A DNA stretch of 5,975 nucleotides, taken from NCBI GenBank assembly GCA_947459455.1, contig CANHEC010000158.1, positions 1 through 5,975 of the forward strand, given 5' to 3'. Shown piece after piece: positions 1 to 5,975 of the stretch. Each line of letters opens with the position of its first letter. Within the stretch, counting starts at the first letter, position 1. A program made the position numbers and the translations under genes. A model generated the notes under the pieces. That model saw only the letters and a program-made list of their open reading frames with translations. It had not been told where the DNA came from and did not search any database. Origin of the DNA: Chitinophagaceae bacterium. GTDB taxonomy: Bacteria > Bacteroidota > Bacteroidia > Chitinophagales > Chitinophagaceae.

Positions 1-1
1 A

Positions 2-1249
2 GTCTACCGAGATGCAGCGCAATCTGTCAGCTTGCCGTCTTTCTTTTCCAATGCCTCCGCCGCTTACTTCGTCATCAATCAGTCGAAACTGCGGCAATTG
101 TATAAACTAAATCTGATCACGGAAATAGAGACACTGAAGTCTGCCATTACATTACATCAGTTGGATGGTAGCAAAACTTTGTTTAGTGGCGATCCGGGAA
201 ACGATATTACCTGGAACAGACACTTACTGCAGGCTTCTGCTGAGTATACATACGAACAAGACTCATGGCGAGCCACTGCTTCAATACCAGTGACTGCCCA
301 GCAGATTATTTTCAACCAGTCCAGTCTTCCCAAACTTCCGCCGAACAACCGGATTTTATTCAACCCCAAACTCGACATCAATTTCTATGTCAATAAGGAA
401 GATATCATCTCTTTCAATTATTCGTTTGAAAATCGCTTTGGCGACATTCGCCAAATTTATCAGGGACTCATGCTGGTAAATTTCCGATTACTCAATTTGA
501 ACACGCCAGTTGTACAAGAACTCAAAAACAGCAGCTTTCAGATACGCTATGATTTAAAGAGAGCGATCAAATTGCTCACAGCTTCGGCACAGCTGAAATT
601 TGATAGAATTTCTGCAAATACACTAGCAGGCTCCGTGTTTTCTGATAATGTGCAACAAAGCGTCCAATTAGCTATTCCGAATAATCAAAACCGACTATCT
701 GCAACGGTGCAAGTCAGCAAATTCTTTTTCCAGCCCAAAATCAAGCTTTCGTCGCTGGTCGGCTGGAACAGAGATTTTGATAATCAGATTATCAACAACG
801 TCAAAAGACAGTTTGCAAACGAAGCCTTCTTTAGCAATGTTTCTTTAGAAGGAACTATTAAGGGAAAGTTTGCGTATCAATACTCGGGGAGTTTCTTTCG
901 CAACAAAAGCTTTGAACCGAATGGCAACCCTGTTTCCATCTCCAACAGATTCCTGAGGCTGGAGCAATACCTGTCTGTAGGCTATACGTTTAAGCAACTA
1001 TTTACAACCGTAAAAGTGAGGCAAATTACAGCCCGCCAAAGCGGTTCAAACTCAATTCTGTTTTATGCCACTGATGCAACTATTCGTTATCGCTTGAAAA
1101 GAATAAGGTCTGAAATAAGCGTAGATATCAACAATTTACTGAACCAAAAGGAATACGGTGTTTTCGCAGTGTCTTCAAACCAATTCAGCTTAACAAGTTA
1201 TCCATTGCGTACCCGAATGATCATCGGAAGGTTTTCCTTCAACTTTTGA
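2..1249 (+). CDS. Outer-membrane beta-barrel protein, TonB-dependent-receptor type (C-terminal part)
   Basis: The reading frame is open from base 2, so the start is off the left edge; 415 residues and a TGA stop are visible. A TTG at base 32 is inside the frame and is not a credible start. The chain alternates polar and hydrophobic residues in short segments rich in aromatics and Asn, as transmembrane beta strands do. The C-terminus is typical of Bacteroidota barrels: an N-N-L-L-N-Q-K-E-Y segment, then Y-P-L-R-T-R, then a last strand ending in Phe, the usual outer-membrane insertion signal. The plug and any carboxypeptidase-like N-terminal domain would lie upstream, so substrate and TonB dependence cannot be read here. 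No SusD-like partner follows. G+C is about 40% in sampled lines, well below the rest of the window, which may indicate transfer. A non-TonB barrel is the main alternative. Confidence 0.75.
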   Translation, partial: VYRDAAQSVSLPSFFSNASAAYFVINQSKLRQLYKLNLITEIETLKSAITLHQLDGSKTLFSGDPGNDITWNRHLLQASAEYTYEQDSWRATASIPVTAQQIIFNQSSLPKLPPNNRILFNPKLDINFYVNKEDIISFNYSFENRFGDIRQIYQGLMLVNFRLLNLNTPVVQELKNSSFQIRYDLKRAIKLLTASAQLKFDRISANTLAGSVFSDNVQQSVQLAIPNNQNRLSATVQVSKFFFQPKIKLSSLVGWNRDFDNQIINNVKRQFANEAFFSNVSLEGTIKGKFAYQYSGSFFRNKSFEPNGNPVSISNRFLRLEQYLSVGYTFKQLFTTVKVRQITARQSGSNSILFYATDATIRYRLKRIRSEISVDINNLLNQKEYGVFAVSSNQFSLTSYPLRTRMIIGRFSFNF

Positions 1250-1361
1250 AACCTGTTGGCACAGGCACAAAACAAGCATACAAAAAGGTCGGCTAAGTCA
1301 GGAGAACGGAGCCTCCCTTTTATGATCCCATTTCCCGATTTTTACCGGACAACGGTGAATA

Positions 1362-1469
1362 ATGAATAAGGAATAACAGAATAAGAAATAAAAAATAAGA
1401 GAGTCGGGCTAAACCTATCTCGAATTGAGCATCCAAATCTGAATTTCCTCTGCGCCGCTGCGAGGAAAA
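1362..1469. repeat. Duplicated intergenic element, copy A
   Basis: This copy aligns with 1497-1597 almost throughout. It starts with an A/T-rich tract of reiterated gaataa/aaataa units, then a middle part around tctcgaattgagcatccaaa, then a G/C-rich end. The end has a perfect 7-bp inverted repeat: tttcctc (1444-1450) and gaggaaa (1462-1468) around an 11-base loop. Compared with copy B it has 7 extra bases in the A/T tract (about 1391-1403) and a few substitutions. Confidence 0.8.
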
Positions 1470-1496
1470 CTGTCCTGCAGACAACGTTTGGAAATT

Positions 1497-1597
1497 ATGA
1501 ACAAGGAATAACAGAATAAGAAATAAGAAAGTAGGGCTACGCCAATCTCGAACTGAGCATCCAAATCTGAATTGCCTCCGCGCCGCTGCGAGGAAAA
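1497..1597. repeat. Duplicated intergenic element, copy B
   Basis: Second copy of the element at 1362-1469, in the same orientation; copy starts are 135 bases apart. The stretch gagcatccaaatctgaatt is identical in both. One arm of the terminal inverted repeat differs here (tgcctc instead of ttcctc), leaving four uninterrupted pairs. A second hairpin can form at its right edge: gcgagga (1588-1594) pairs with tcctccgc (1599-1606) with one bulged base and an AAAA loop. A run of A follows rather than T, so it is not a plus-strand terminator. Confidence 0.8.
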
Positions 1598-1656
1598 ATC
1601 CTCCGCAAAAAAATCAGCCATCCGCCCTCCGAAATCCAAAATATCCTCCGTGCTCT

Positions 1657-1708
1657 CTGTGCCCTCTGTGCGCAATCAGCCCTCCTAGTCCGCTGTGCCC
1701 TCTGTGCG
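1657..1708. repeat. 16-bp direct repeat pair, ctgtgccctctgtgcg
   Basis: The 16 bases at 1657-1672 recur exactly at 1693-1708, start to start 36 bases. Read on the minus strand, each is cgcacagagggcacag, a few bases past the E1 stop. Similar cacagagg-type low-complexity strings occur between genes in many environmental bacterial genomes (recalled, not searched). The spacer contains ccctcc, also seen at 1624-1630, so this may be the edge of one composite element including the two larger copies. Confidence 0.7.
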
Positions 1709-1718
1709 AACCTACACC

Positions 1719-3713
1719 TCAATACTTCATCAGCTTCTTCACTGCAGCATCCAATCGACTTTTAGCCAAAAACTGTTGCTCCAGTTCGATGTTGAACGGG
1801 ATGGGTGTATCCAGCGAAGCGCAGCGCACTACCGGGGCATCCAGCAGGCTGAAGCAATGCTCACCAATCCAGGCGCTTATTTCGCCGCCCAGCCCGCCTA
1901 TCAGGGTGTCTTCGTGCAGTACCAGCACTTTGCCGGTGGCAGCCACGGCCGCCCGAATGGCGTCGTAATCCAGGGGCAATAGGGTGCGCAGGTCGGTAAT
2001 GTGCAGCGAGACTTCGGGGTGGCGCTGCTGGTACTCCATGGCCCAATGCACACCACTGCCGTAAGTAATCAAACTGATATCGGAGCCGCTTTGCACCAGC
2101 CGGGCCTTGCCAATAGCCACTTCATAATAGTGTGCCGGTACTGTTCCGCTAATGCCGCGATACAGCGCCTTGTGCTCAAAGTACATCACCGGGTTAGGAT
2201 CATTGATAGCCGCTATGAGCAGTCCTTTGGCATCCATGGGGGTAGCGGGGTACACTACCTTCAGGCCCGGTGTATGAGTAAACCATGCTTCATTGCTTTG
2301 GCTATGAAAAGGGCCCGCCCCTACGCCGGCACCCGTAGGCATGCGTATCACCACATCGGCCGGCTGTCCCCAGCGATAGTAAATCTTGGCCAGGTTGTTA
2401 ATGATTTGGTTGAAGCCCACCGTTACAAAATCGGCAAACTGCATTTCCATCATGCTCTTGTAGCCTTCCAGGCTCAGGCCCAGCGCAGCCCCCACAATGG
2501 CGCTTTCGCACAGGGGCGTATTGCGCACCCGCTGCTTGCCAAACTGCTGCACAAAACCTTCGGTAATCTTGAAGGCGCCACCATACTCGGCAATGTCCTG
2601 GCCCATCAGTACCAGGTTGGGGTGCACCTGCATGCTCTGGTACAGGCCATCGCGGATGCCGTCAATAAAGCGACTATTGCCTTCATCTGTCACCAGGCTG
2701 GCCGGTACTGCAGCCGGCACAACAAATGCTGGTGAAGGAGCATACACATCCTGCAACTCTTCGTCTTCATCGGGCATCATTTCGGTGGTGTCGTATGCCT
2801 GGGCCAACTCTTCTTCAATGTATTGCTTAAAATCGGCCCGTATTTGCGCTGTGGCATCGGCTCTTAGTACACCCGTTTGCTGCAGGTAAAACTCAAAGTT
2901 GTTGACCGGGTCTTTCTTCTGCCATTCTTCAAACAAATGCGAAGGCACATACTTGGTGCCGCTGGCTTCTTCGTGGCCCCGCATTCTAAAAGTCATGCAC
3001 TCTACCAGATAGGGCCGCTGCTGCTTGATGCAGTAGTCACGCACTCCCTGCAGGGTATCTATTACGGTCAAAATATTGTTGCCATCAATGGTCACGCCTT
3101 CCAAGCCGTAGCCGCGGGCCTTATCGGCCAGCTGTTCGCACCTGAACTGTTCATTCACCGGTGTGCTCAGTCCGTAACCATTGTTTTCAATCACAAAAAT
3201 GACCGGCAGGTTCCAAACCGATGCCACATTCAGCGCTTCGTGAAAATCGCCTTCGCTGGTACCGCCGTCGCCACTAAAAGCCACCGCCACCTTGCCTTCA
3301 TCTTTTAGCTGGTGCGCCAGGGCCACGCCGTTGGCCAGGGCCATCTGCGGCCCCAGGTGGCTGATCATGCCGCAAATGTGATGCTCGGCACTGCCAAAGT
3401 GAAAGCTGCGTTCGCGACCCTTGCTATAGCCGTCTTTATTGCCCTGCCATTGTTTAAACAGCCTCGAGAGCGGCATACCCCGACCGGTAAAAACACCCAG
3501 GTTTCGATGCAGTGGCATGATCCATTCGTCGTGCTGCAACGCTTGCGCTACGCCGCAGGCAATGGCTTCTTGCCCAATGCCGCTGAACCACTTTGAGATT
3601 TTGCCCTGACGCAGCAGCACCAGCATTTTCTCTTCTATCAGGCGGGGCAGCAGCAGGCGCTTGTAGATATCGATGAGCTGCGCATCGGTCAAAAACTTAC
3701 GGTCGTACATCAT
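1719..3713 (-). CDS. Fused alpha/beta 2-oxoacid dehydrogenase E1 (probably branched-chain, 2-oxoisovalerate type)
   Basis: This cytoplasmic, thiamine-diphosphate-dependent E1 would decarboxylate a 2-oxoacid and pass the acyl group to the lipoyl domain of E2. The 664 residues hold both subunits that are separate in most bacteria. The alpha part (about 1-305) has the ThDP motif, G148-D-G150 to N177-N178, and the loop R-M-R-G-H247-E-E-A-S-G. An acidic, then Pro/Ala-rich linker (about 306-345) follows. The beta part (about 346-664) has G-Q-D-I-A-E-Y-G-G (371-379), M-P-T-G-A-G (458-463), G-P-F-H470-S-Q-S and a C-terminal transketolase-like domain with D-L-R-T-L-L-P (574-580). It closely resembles the fused E1 of Bacteroidota annotated as 2-oxoisovalerate dehydrogenase. 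Pyruvate or acetoin cannot be excluded. Two consecutive ATGs make 3713 or 3710 the start; no Shine-Dalgarno is visible. No E2 or E3 gene is nearby. Confidence 0.93.
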   Translation of the reverse strand: MMYDRKFLTDAQLIDIYKRLLLPRLIEEKMLVLLRQGKISKWFSGIGQEAIACGVAQALQHDEWIMPLHRNLGVFTGRGMPLSRLFKQWQGNKDGYSKGRERSFHFGSAEHHICGMISHLGPQMALANGVALAHQLKDEGKVAVAFSGDGGTSEGDFHEALNVASVWNLPVIFVIENNGYGLSTPVNEQFRCEQLADKARGYGLEGVTIDGNNILTVIDTLQGVRDYCIKQQRPYLVECMTFRMRGHEEASGTKYVPSHLFEEWQKKDPVNNFEFYLQQTGVLRADATAQIRADFKQYIEEELAQAYDTTEMMPDEDEELQDVYAPSPAFVVPAAVPASLVTDEGNSRFIDGIRDGLYQSMQVHPNLVLMGQDIAEYGGAFKITEGFVQQFGKQRVRNTPLCESAIVGAALGLSLEGYKSMMEMQFADFVTVGFNQIINNLAKIYYRWGQPADVVIRMPTGAGVGAGPFHSQSNEAWFTHTPGLKVVYPATPMDAKGLLIAAINDPNPVMYFEHKALYRGISGTVPAHYYEVAIGKARLVQSGSDISLITYGSGVHWAMEYQQRHPEVSLHITDLRTLLPLDYDAIRAAVAATGKVLVLHEDTLIGGLGGEISAWIGEHCFSLLDAPVVRCASLDTPIPFNIELEQQFLAKSRLDAAVKKLMKY

Positions 3714-3741
3714 AGCAATCGGGCGAAAAGAAAATTCAGCG

Positions 3742-3774
3742 CTTGCAAGTTACCGGTAATGCGGCCACTACAAA
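3742..3774 (-). promoter_or_regulatory. Candidate promoter with two abutting palindromes upstream of E1
   Basis: An 8-bp perfect palindrome, cttgcaag (3742-3749), abuts a 10-bp perfect palindrome, ttaccggtaa (3750-3759), 29-46 bases before the E1 ATG. On the minus strand, TTTG (3774-3771), an 18-base spacer and TAACTTGC (3752-3745) roughly fit the Bacteroidota promoter (TTTG, 19-21 bases, TAnnTTTG), with TA and TT matched but the last two bases not. If real, the palindromes overlap the -7 element and could be an operator. The spacer is one base short and the fit imperfect. Confidence 0.3.
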
Positions 3775-3788
3775 TGGCAAAAGACGGG

Positions 3789-4151
3789 CTACCGCTCTTC
3801 GGGCGTATGACCGGCCAGCAGCCAGCCCTGCAGCCACGAATTGAGCACGCTGAGCAAAAAACTGAACAGCAGGGCCCACCAAAACCCATCTACCCGAAAC
3901 CCTTCGAGCCAGCGGGCAGCCAGCAGCACCATACAGGCATTGATCACAAACAAAAACAGGCCCAGGGTAAGCACCGTGACCGGCAGGGTGAGCAGCACCA
4001 GCACCGGCCGTATTAGCGCATTGATGACCGACAGCAAAGCCGCTGCCAGCACCGCTTTCCAGCTACTGGCTACCTCTACACCCGGCAGCAGCCAGCCCAA
4101 AAAAACAATGACCACCGCCGATATCAGCACTCGGGCTATCCACAGTTTCAT
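3789..4151 (-). CDS. Phage-holin-4-2 / YvlD-type small integral membrane protein
   Basis: The 120 residues form a very hydrophobic protein with about four membrane helices: roughly 4-25, 31-48, 50-82 (possibly a re-entrant pair or one long helix) and 89-112. It matches the widespread family named phage holin 4-2 (PF04020, YvlD-like) by its signature N44-A-L-I-R48-P49, then L56-P57, T62-L-G64, and N71 in the third helix. Members are chromosomal inner-membrane proteins of unknown function; the holin name is historical and no lysis role is implied. The tail is short and charged (E-E-R). I chose ATG at 4151; a TTG two codons upstream (4157) is in frame but less likely. The E1 gene follows on the same strand after 75 bases, so cotranscription is possible. 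Function cannot be assigned. Confidence 0.85.
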   Translation of the reverse strand: MKLWIARVLISAVVIVFLGWLLPGVEVASSWKAVLAAALLSVINALIRPVLVLLTLPVTVLTLGLFLFVINACMVLLAARWLEGFRVDGFWWALLFSFLLSVLNSWLQGWLLAGHTPEER

Positions 4152-4404
4152 ACACAAAAGATTTTGATACCGCAGCAGCTGCCGCGGCGGGTCAAAATAG
4201 GCTGTTTTCCACGGATTGGCACTGCTTTGAAACCGATGTTTAAATTTTGGATTTAAAAATTATGCCCTAACATTGCAGCGAAATCTGACGACGGCCATTT
4301 GAGCTTTTCCTACCCAACGGCCGACTCTACGCTCCGATTTTTTATCCTCACTTCTTGTTGCACCTCCCGCAAACCGAAAAGAAAAGTTCTACTCATTTTA
4401 TTGT
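4152..4404. promoter_or_regulatory. Divergent intergenic region between the membrane protein and rho
   Basis: These 253 bases must hold the start signals for both divergent genes. An A/T-rich island (4239-4262, including tttaaattttggatttaaaa) stands out in G/C-richer sequence and is the best place for a promoter; taaattttg at 4241-4249 is close to the Bacteroidota TAnnTTTG element but one base off, and no TTTG lies at the expected distance. No Shine-Dalgarno precedes either ATG; the 20 bases before rho are A/T-rich, as is common in this phylum. No RNA gene or riboswitch was recognised. Confidence 0.45.
4155..4187 (-). promoter_or_regulatory. Leader hairpin and inverted repeat just before the membrane-protein start
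   Basis: Read on the minus strand, ccgcggc and gctgcgg (4187-4170) pair over 7 bp with one G-U wobble around the loop AGCT. On the plus strand the wobble becomes an A-C mismatch, so the structure favours the leader of the minus-strand gene. Next to it, caaaa and ttttg (4155-4166) form a 5-bp inverted repeat around two bases, ending 4 bases before the ATG. Possible roles are translational control or a binding site; both are inference. Confidence 0.3.
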
Positions 4405-5975
4405 ATGTACGACATTTTGCAATTGAACGACATGCTCGTTCCTGAACTGGTTGATATTGCCGAGCAGTTAAAAGTTCCCAACGCGAAAAAGCTGGCTAAG
4501 CAAGACCTGATTTACAAAATACTGGATAAGCAAGCCGTGCTGGAAAGCGCCGCCAAAGCTGGCGATGCCGAGGGCGACAAGCCCCGCCGCAAGCGCATAG
4601 TAAAGGCGACCACCGCCAACGTGACCGAAGAGGCCGAAGTAATGGAACCCAGCCAGCCTGCTGCGCCGGCTGCCCCTGCCGCACCTGCTGCCGAAGTACC
4701 GGCAGCCGAGCCCGCCCGTGGCAAAAAACAGGCCCCCGCCAAAAAGCAACAGGGTCGCAAAAATGCCCCCAAAGAAGCCGACGCACCTGCCCCTGCAGCC
4801 CCTACCGCCGCCGCACCGGCTGCCCCCAAGGCCGATGACGATGCCAAAGGCGCCAAGCGCCCCAAAGTAGCCGGCCCCATACTGGATGATGGCGAAACCG
4901 TGGAAAGCATTTTCCGCAGTGCCCTGAGCAGCCTGGATGCCCCCACTGAAATAACCGAAGCCGACCTGGCCAACATCGAAGAAGCCAACGGTGCCGAAGA
5001 AGCACCCGCCGAAGCCCCAGCCCAGCAGCAACAGCAGGGCCGGCAGCAGCACCAGCGCTTTCAGAAGCAGCCGCCAAAAGAAACTCCTTTTAATGTAGAG
5101 TACGACGGACTGGTAACAGCCGAAGGCGTACTGGAAATGATGCCCGATGGCTACGGCTTTTTGCGCAGCAGCGACTACAACTACCTAACCAGCCCCGACG
5201 ATGTGTATGTGAGCCCGGCACAGGTAAAACTGTTTGGCCTGAAAACCGGCGATACCGTGGTAGGCGAAGTGCGCCCACCCAAAGAAGGTGAAAAATACTT
5301 TGCACTGGTAAAGGTGGACAACATCAACGGCAAGCGCCCCGAAGAAGTACGCGACCGTGTGCCCTTCGATTACCTCACGCCGCTGTTCCCTTATCAAAAG
5401 CTCAACCTGTTTACCACCGCTTCTAACCTCAGCACCCGCATCATCGACCTGTTTACACCCATTGGCAAGGGCCAGCGGGGCCTGATAGTGGCGCAACCCA
5501 AAACGGGTAAGACCATGCTGCTGAAAGAAGTAGCCAACGCCATTGCCGAAAACCACCCCGAAGTGTACATGATGGTGGTGCTGATAGATGAGCGGCCGGA
5601 AGAAGTAACCGACATGGAGCGCAGTGTAAAGGCCGAAGTATTGGCCAGCACCTTTGACGAGCCTGCCGACAAACACGTGAAAGTGAGCAGCATAGCGCTG
5701 CAAAAGGCCAAGCGCCTGGTAGAGTGCGGTCATGATGTGGTCATCCTGCTCGACTCCATTACCCGCCTGGCCCGTGCACACAACACTGTAGCGCCGGCCA
5801 GTGGCAAGGTGCTGAGCGGTGGTGTGGAAGCCAACGCCATGCAAAAGCCCAAGCAGTTTTTTGGCGCGGCCCGTAAAATTGAAAATGGCGGTTCGCTCAC
5901 CATTTTGGCTACGGCGCTGATTGATACCGGCAGCCGGATGGATGAAGTGATCTTTGAAGAATTTAAAGGCACCGG
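4405..5975 (+). CDS. rho: Transcription termination factor Rho with disordered insert (3' end missing)
   Basis: Rho is a hexameric ATP-driven RNA helicase that ends transcription. The first 523 residues are visible before the frame leaves the window. In order: a Rho_N domain (about 2-44, beginning Y-D-I-L-Q-L); a low-complexity insert (about 45-228) rich in Ala, Pro, Lys, Glu and Gln; the cold-shock-like RNA-binding domain (about 236-310) with D248-G-Y-G-F-L-R254 and V-R-P-P-K-E-G-E-K-Y-F-A-L; and the RecA-like ATPase. The ATPase shows Walker A Q364-P-K-T-G-K369-T370, L-I-D-E-R-P-E-E-V-T (393-402), Walker B V-I-L-L-D450-S, the G467-K-V-L-S-G-G Q-loop, and F-F-G-A-A-R (485-490). E. coli Rho (419 residues) joins the first two domains with almost no insert. 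The missing tail should hold the arginine finger. ATG 4405 starts in register with Rho_N; no Shine-Dalgarno is seen. Confidence 0.97.
   Translation, partial: MYDILQLNDMLVPELVDIAEQLKVPNAKKLAKQDLIYKILDKQAVLESAAKAGDAEGDKPRRKRIVKATTANVTEEAEVMEPSQPAAPAAPAAPAAEVPAAEPARGKKQAPAKKQQGRKNAPKEADAPAPAAPTAAAPAAPKADDDAKGAKRPKVAGPILDDGETVESIFRSALSSLDAPTEITEADLANIEEANGAEEAPAEAPAQQQQQGRQQHQRFQKQPPKETPFNVEYDGLVTAEGVLEMMPDGYGFLRSSDYNYLTSPDDVYVSPAQVKLFGLKTGDTVVGEVRPPKEGEKYFALVKVDNINGKRPEEVRDRVPFDYLTPLFPYQKLNLFTTASNLSTRIIDLFTPIGKGQRGLIVAQPKTGKTMLLKEVANAIAENHPEVYMMVVLIDERPEEVTDMERSVKAEVLASTFDEPADKHVKVSSIALQKAKRLVECGHDVVILLDSITRLARAHNTVAPASGKVLSGGVEANAMQKPKQFFGAARKIENGGSLTILATALIDTGSRMDEVIFEEFKGT

Larger units (their letters stand above)
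1250..1718. other. Gene-free convergent intergenic region with repeats
   Basis: These 469 bases separate two convergent genes. Short frames on either strand are made of repeat sequence and resemble no protein family I know. Bases 1250-1361 show nothing definite: a 5-bp stem just after the barrel stop (1252-1256 with 1261-1265) has no T-tract. From 1362 the region is repeat-derived. No canonical intrinsic terminator was found for either gene, so ends may be set by Rho, weak hairpins or the repeats themselves; that is inference. Confidence 0.7.

Noticed and set aside
1252..1265. Hairpin cctgt/acagg directly after the barrel stop as a terminator
   Set aside because: The stem is only 5 bp and no T-tract follows.
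1301..1321. Stem ggag/ctcc followed by ctttt as a terminator of the barrel gene
   Set aside because: A 4-bp stem with an 8-base loop and only four T is too weak to call.
1415..1675. An 86-codon minus-strand open frame in the intergenic region
   Set aside because: It is translated repeat sequence: the same S-Q/S-G-A-E and I-W-M-L-like strings recur from the two repeat copies, with no gene-like features.
2001..2735. A 244-codon plus-strand open frame, and others up to 3596
   Set aside because: They are antisense to the fused E1, whose motifs run uninterrupted in the other strand.
3789..4151. Evidence of a prophage from the holin-family name
   Set aside because: The family is widespread on ordinary chromosomes and no endolysin, integrase or other phage gene is nearby.
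4236..4270. Tiny leader frames before rho (ATG at 4236, six codons; ATG-CCC-TAA at 4262) as a regulatory leader peptide
   Set aside because: They are very short, lie in an A/T-rich tract where chance frames are expected, and may be upstream of the transcription start.
4468..5052. Long minus-strand open frames opposite rho (194, 158 and 91 codons)
   Set aside because: They are Gly/Ala/Arg-rich mirror images of the Ala/Pro-coding, G/C-rich insert of rho and resemble no family; the plus frame is unmistakably Rho.
5185..5844. A 219-codon minus-strand open frame
   Set aside because: It lies fully opposite the conserved RNA-binding and ATPase domains of Rho; openness follows from the biased codon use of rho.

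Overview
The window looks like chromosomal DNA from a member of the Bacteroidota, most likely Chitinophagaceae or a close relative. Three features point there: a Rho factor with a long disordered insert, a 2-oxoacid dehydrogenase E1 with alpha and beta subunits fused in one chain, and a TonB-dependent-receptor-type outer-membrane barrel. Starts also lack Shine-Dalgarno sequences, as is usual in this phylum. The assignment rests on protein resemblance recalled from memory, not on a search.

Layout. Bases 2-1249 (+) are the C-terminal part of an outer-membrane beta-barrel protein; its N-terminus lies off the left edge. Bases 1250-1718 hold no credible gene. They contain an imperfect duplicated element of about 100 bp (1362-1469 and 1497-1597), A/T-rich reiterations, and a 16-bp direct repeat (1657-1672 and 1693-1708). 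Bases 1719-3713 (-) encode the fused E1 protein, which converges on the barrel gene. Bases 3714-3788 carry two abutting palindromes and a possible promoter for it. Bases 3789-4151 (-) encode a four-helix membrane protein of the phage-holin-4-2/YvlD type. Bases 4152-4404 are a divergent regulatory region. Bases 4405-5975 (+) encode the first 523 residues of Rho, cut by the right edge; no stop codon is reached.

How the genes relate. The E1 and membrane-protein genes share a strand with a 75-bp gap and may be cotranscribed, but nothing links them functionally. Rho is divergently oriented. These are mainly housekeeping genes. There is no CRISPR array, transposase, tRNA or rRNA.

The most interesting points are the large low-complexity insert in Rho with a hydrophobic island inside it, the duplicated intergenic element, the palindromes before E1, and the drop in G+C in the left-hand barrel gene (about 40% against about 60%, from a few lines counted by eye). 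I found no convincing new multi-gene system.
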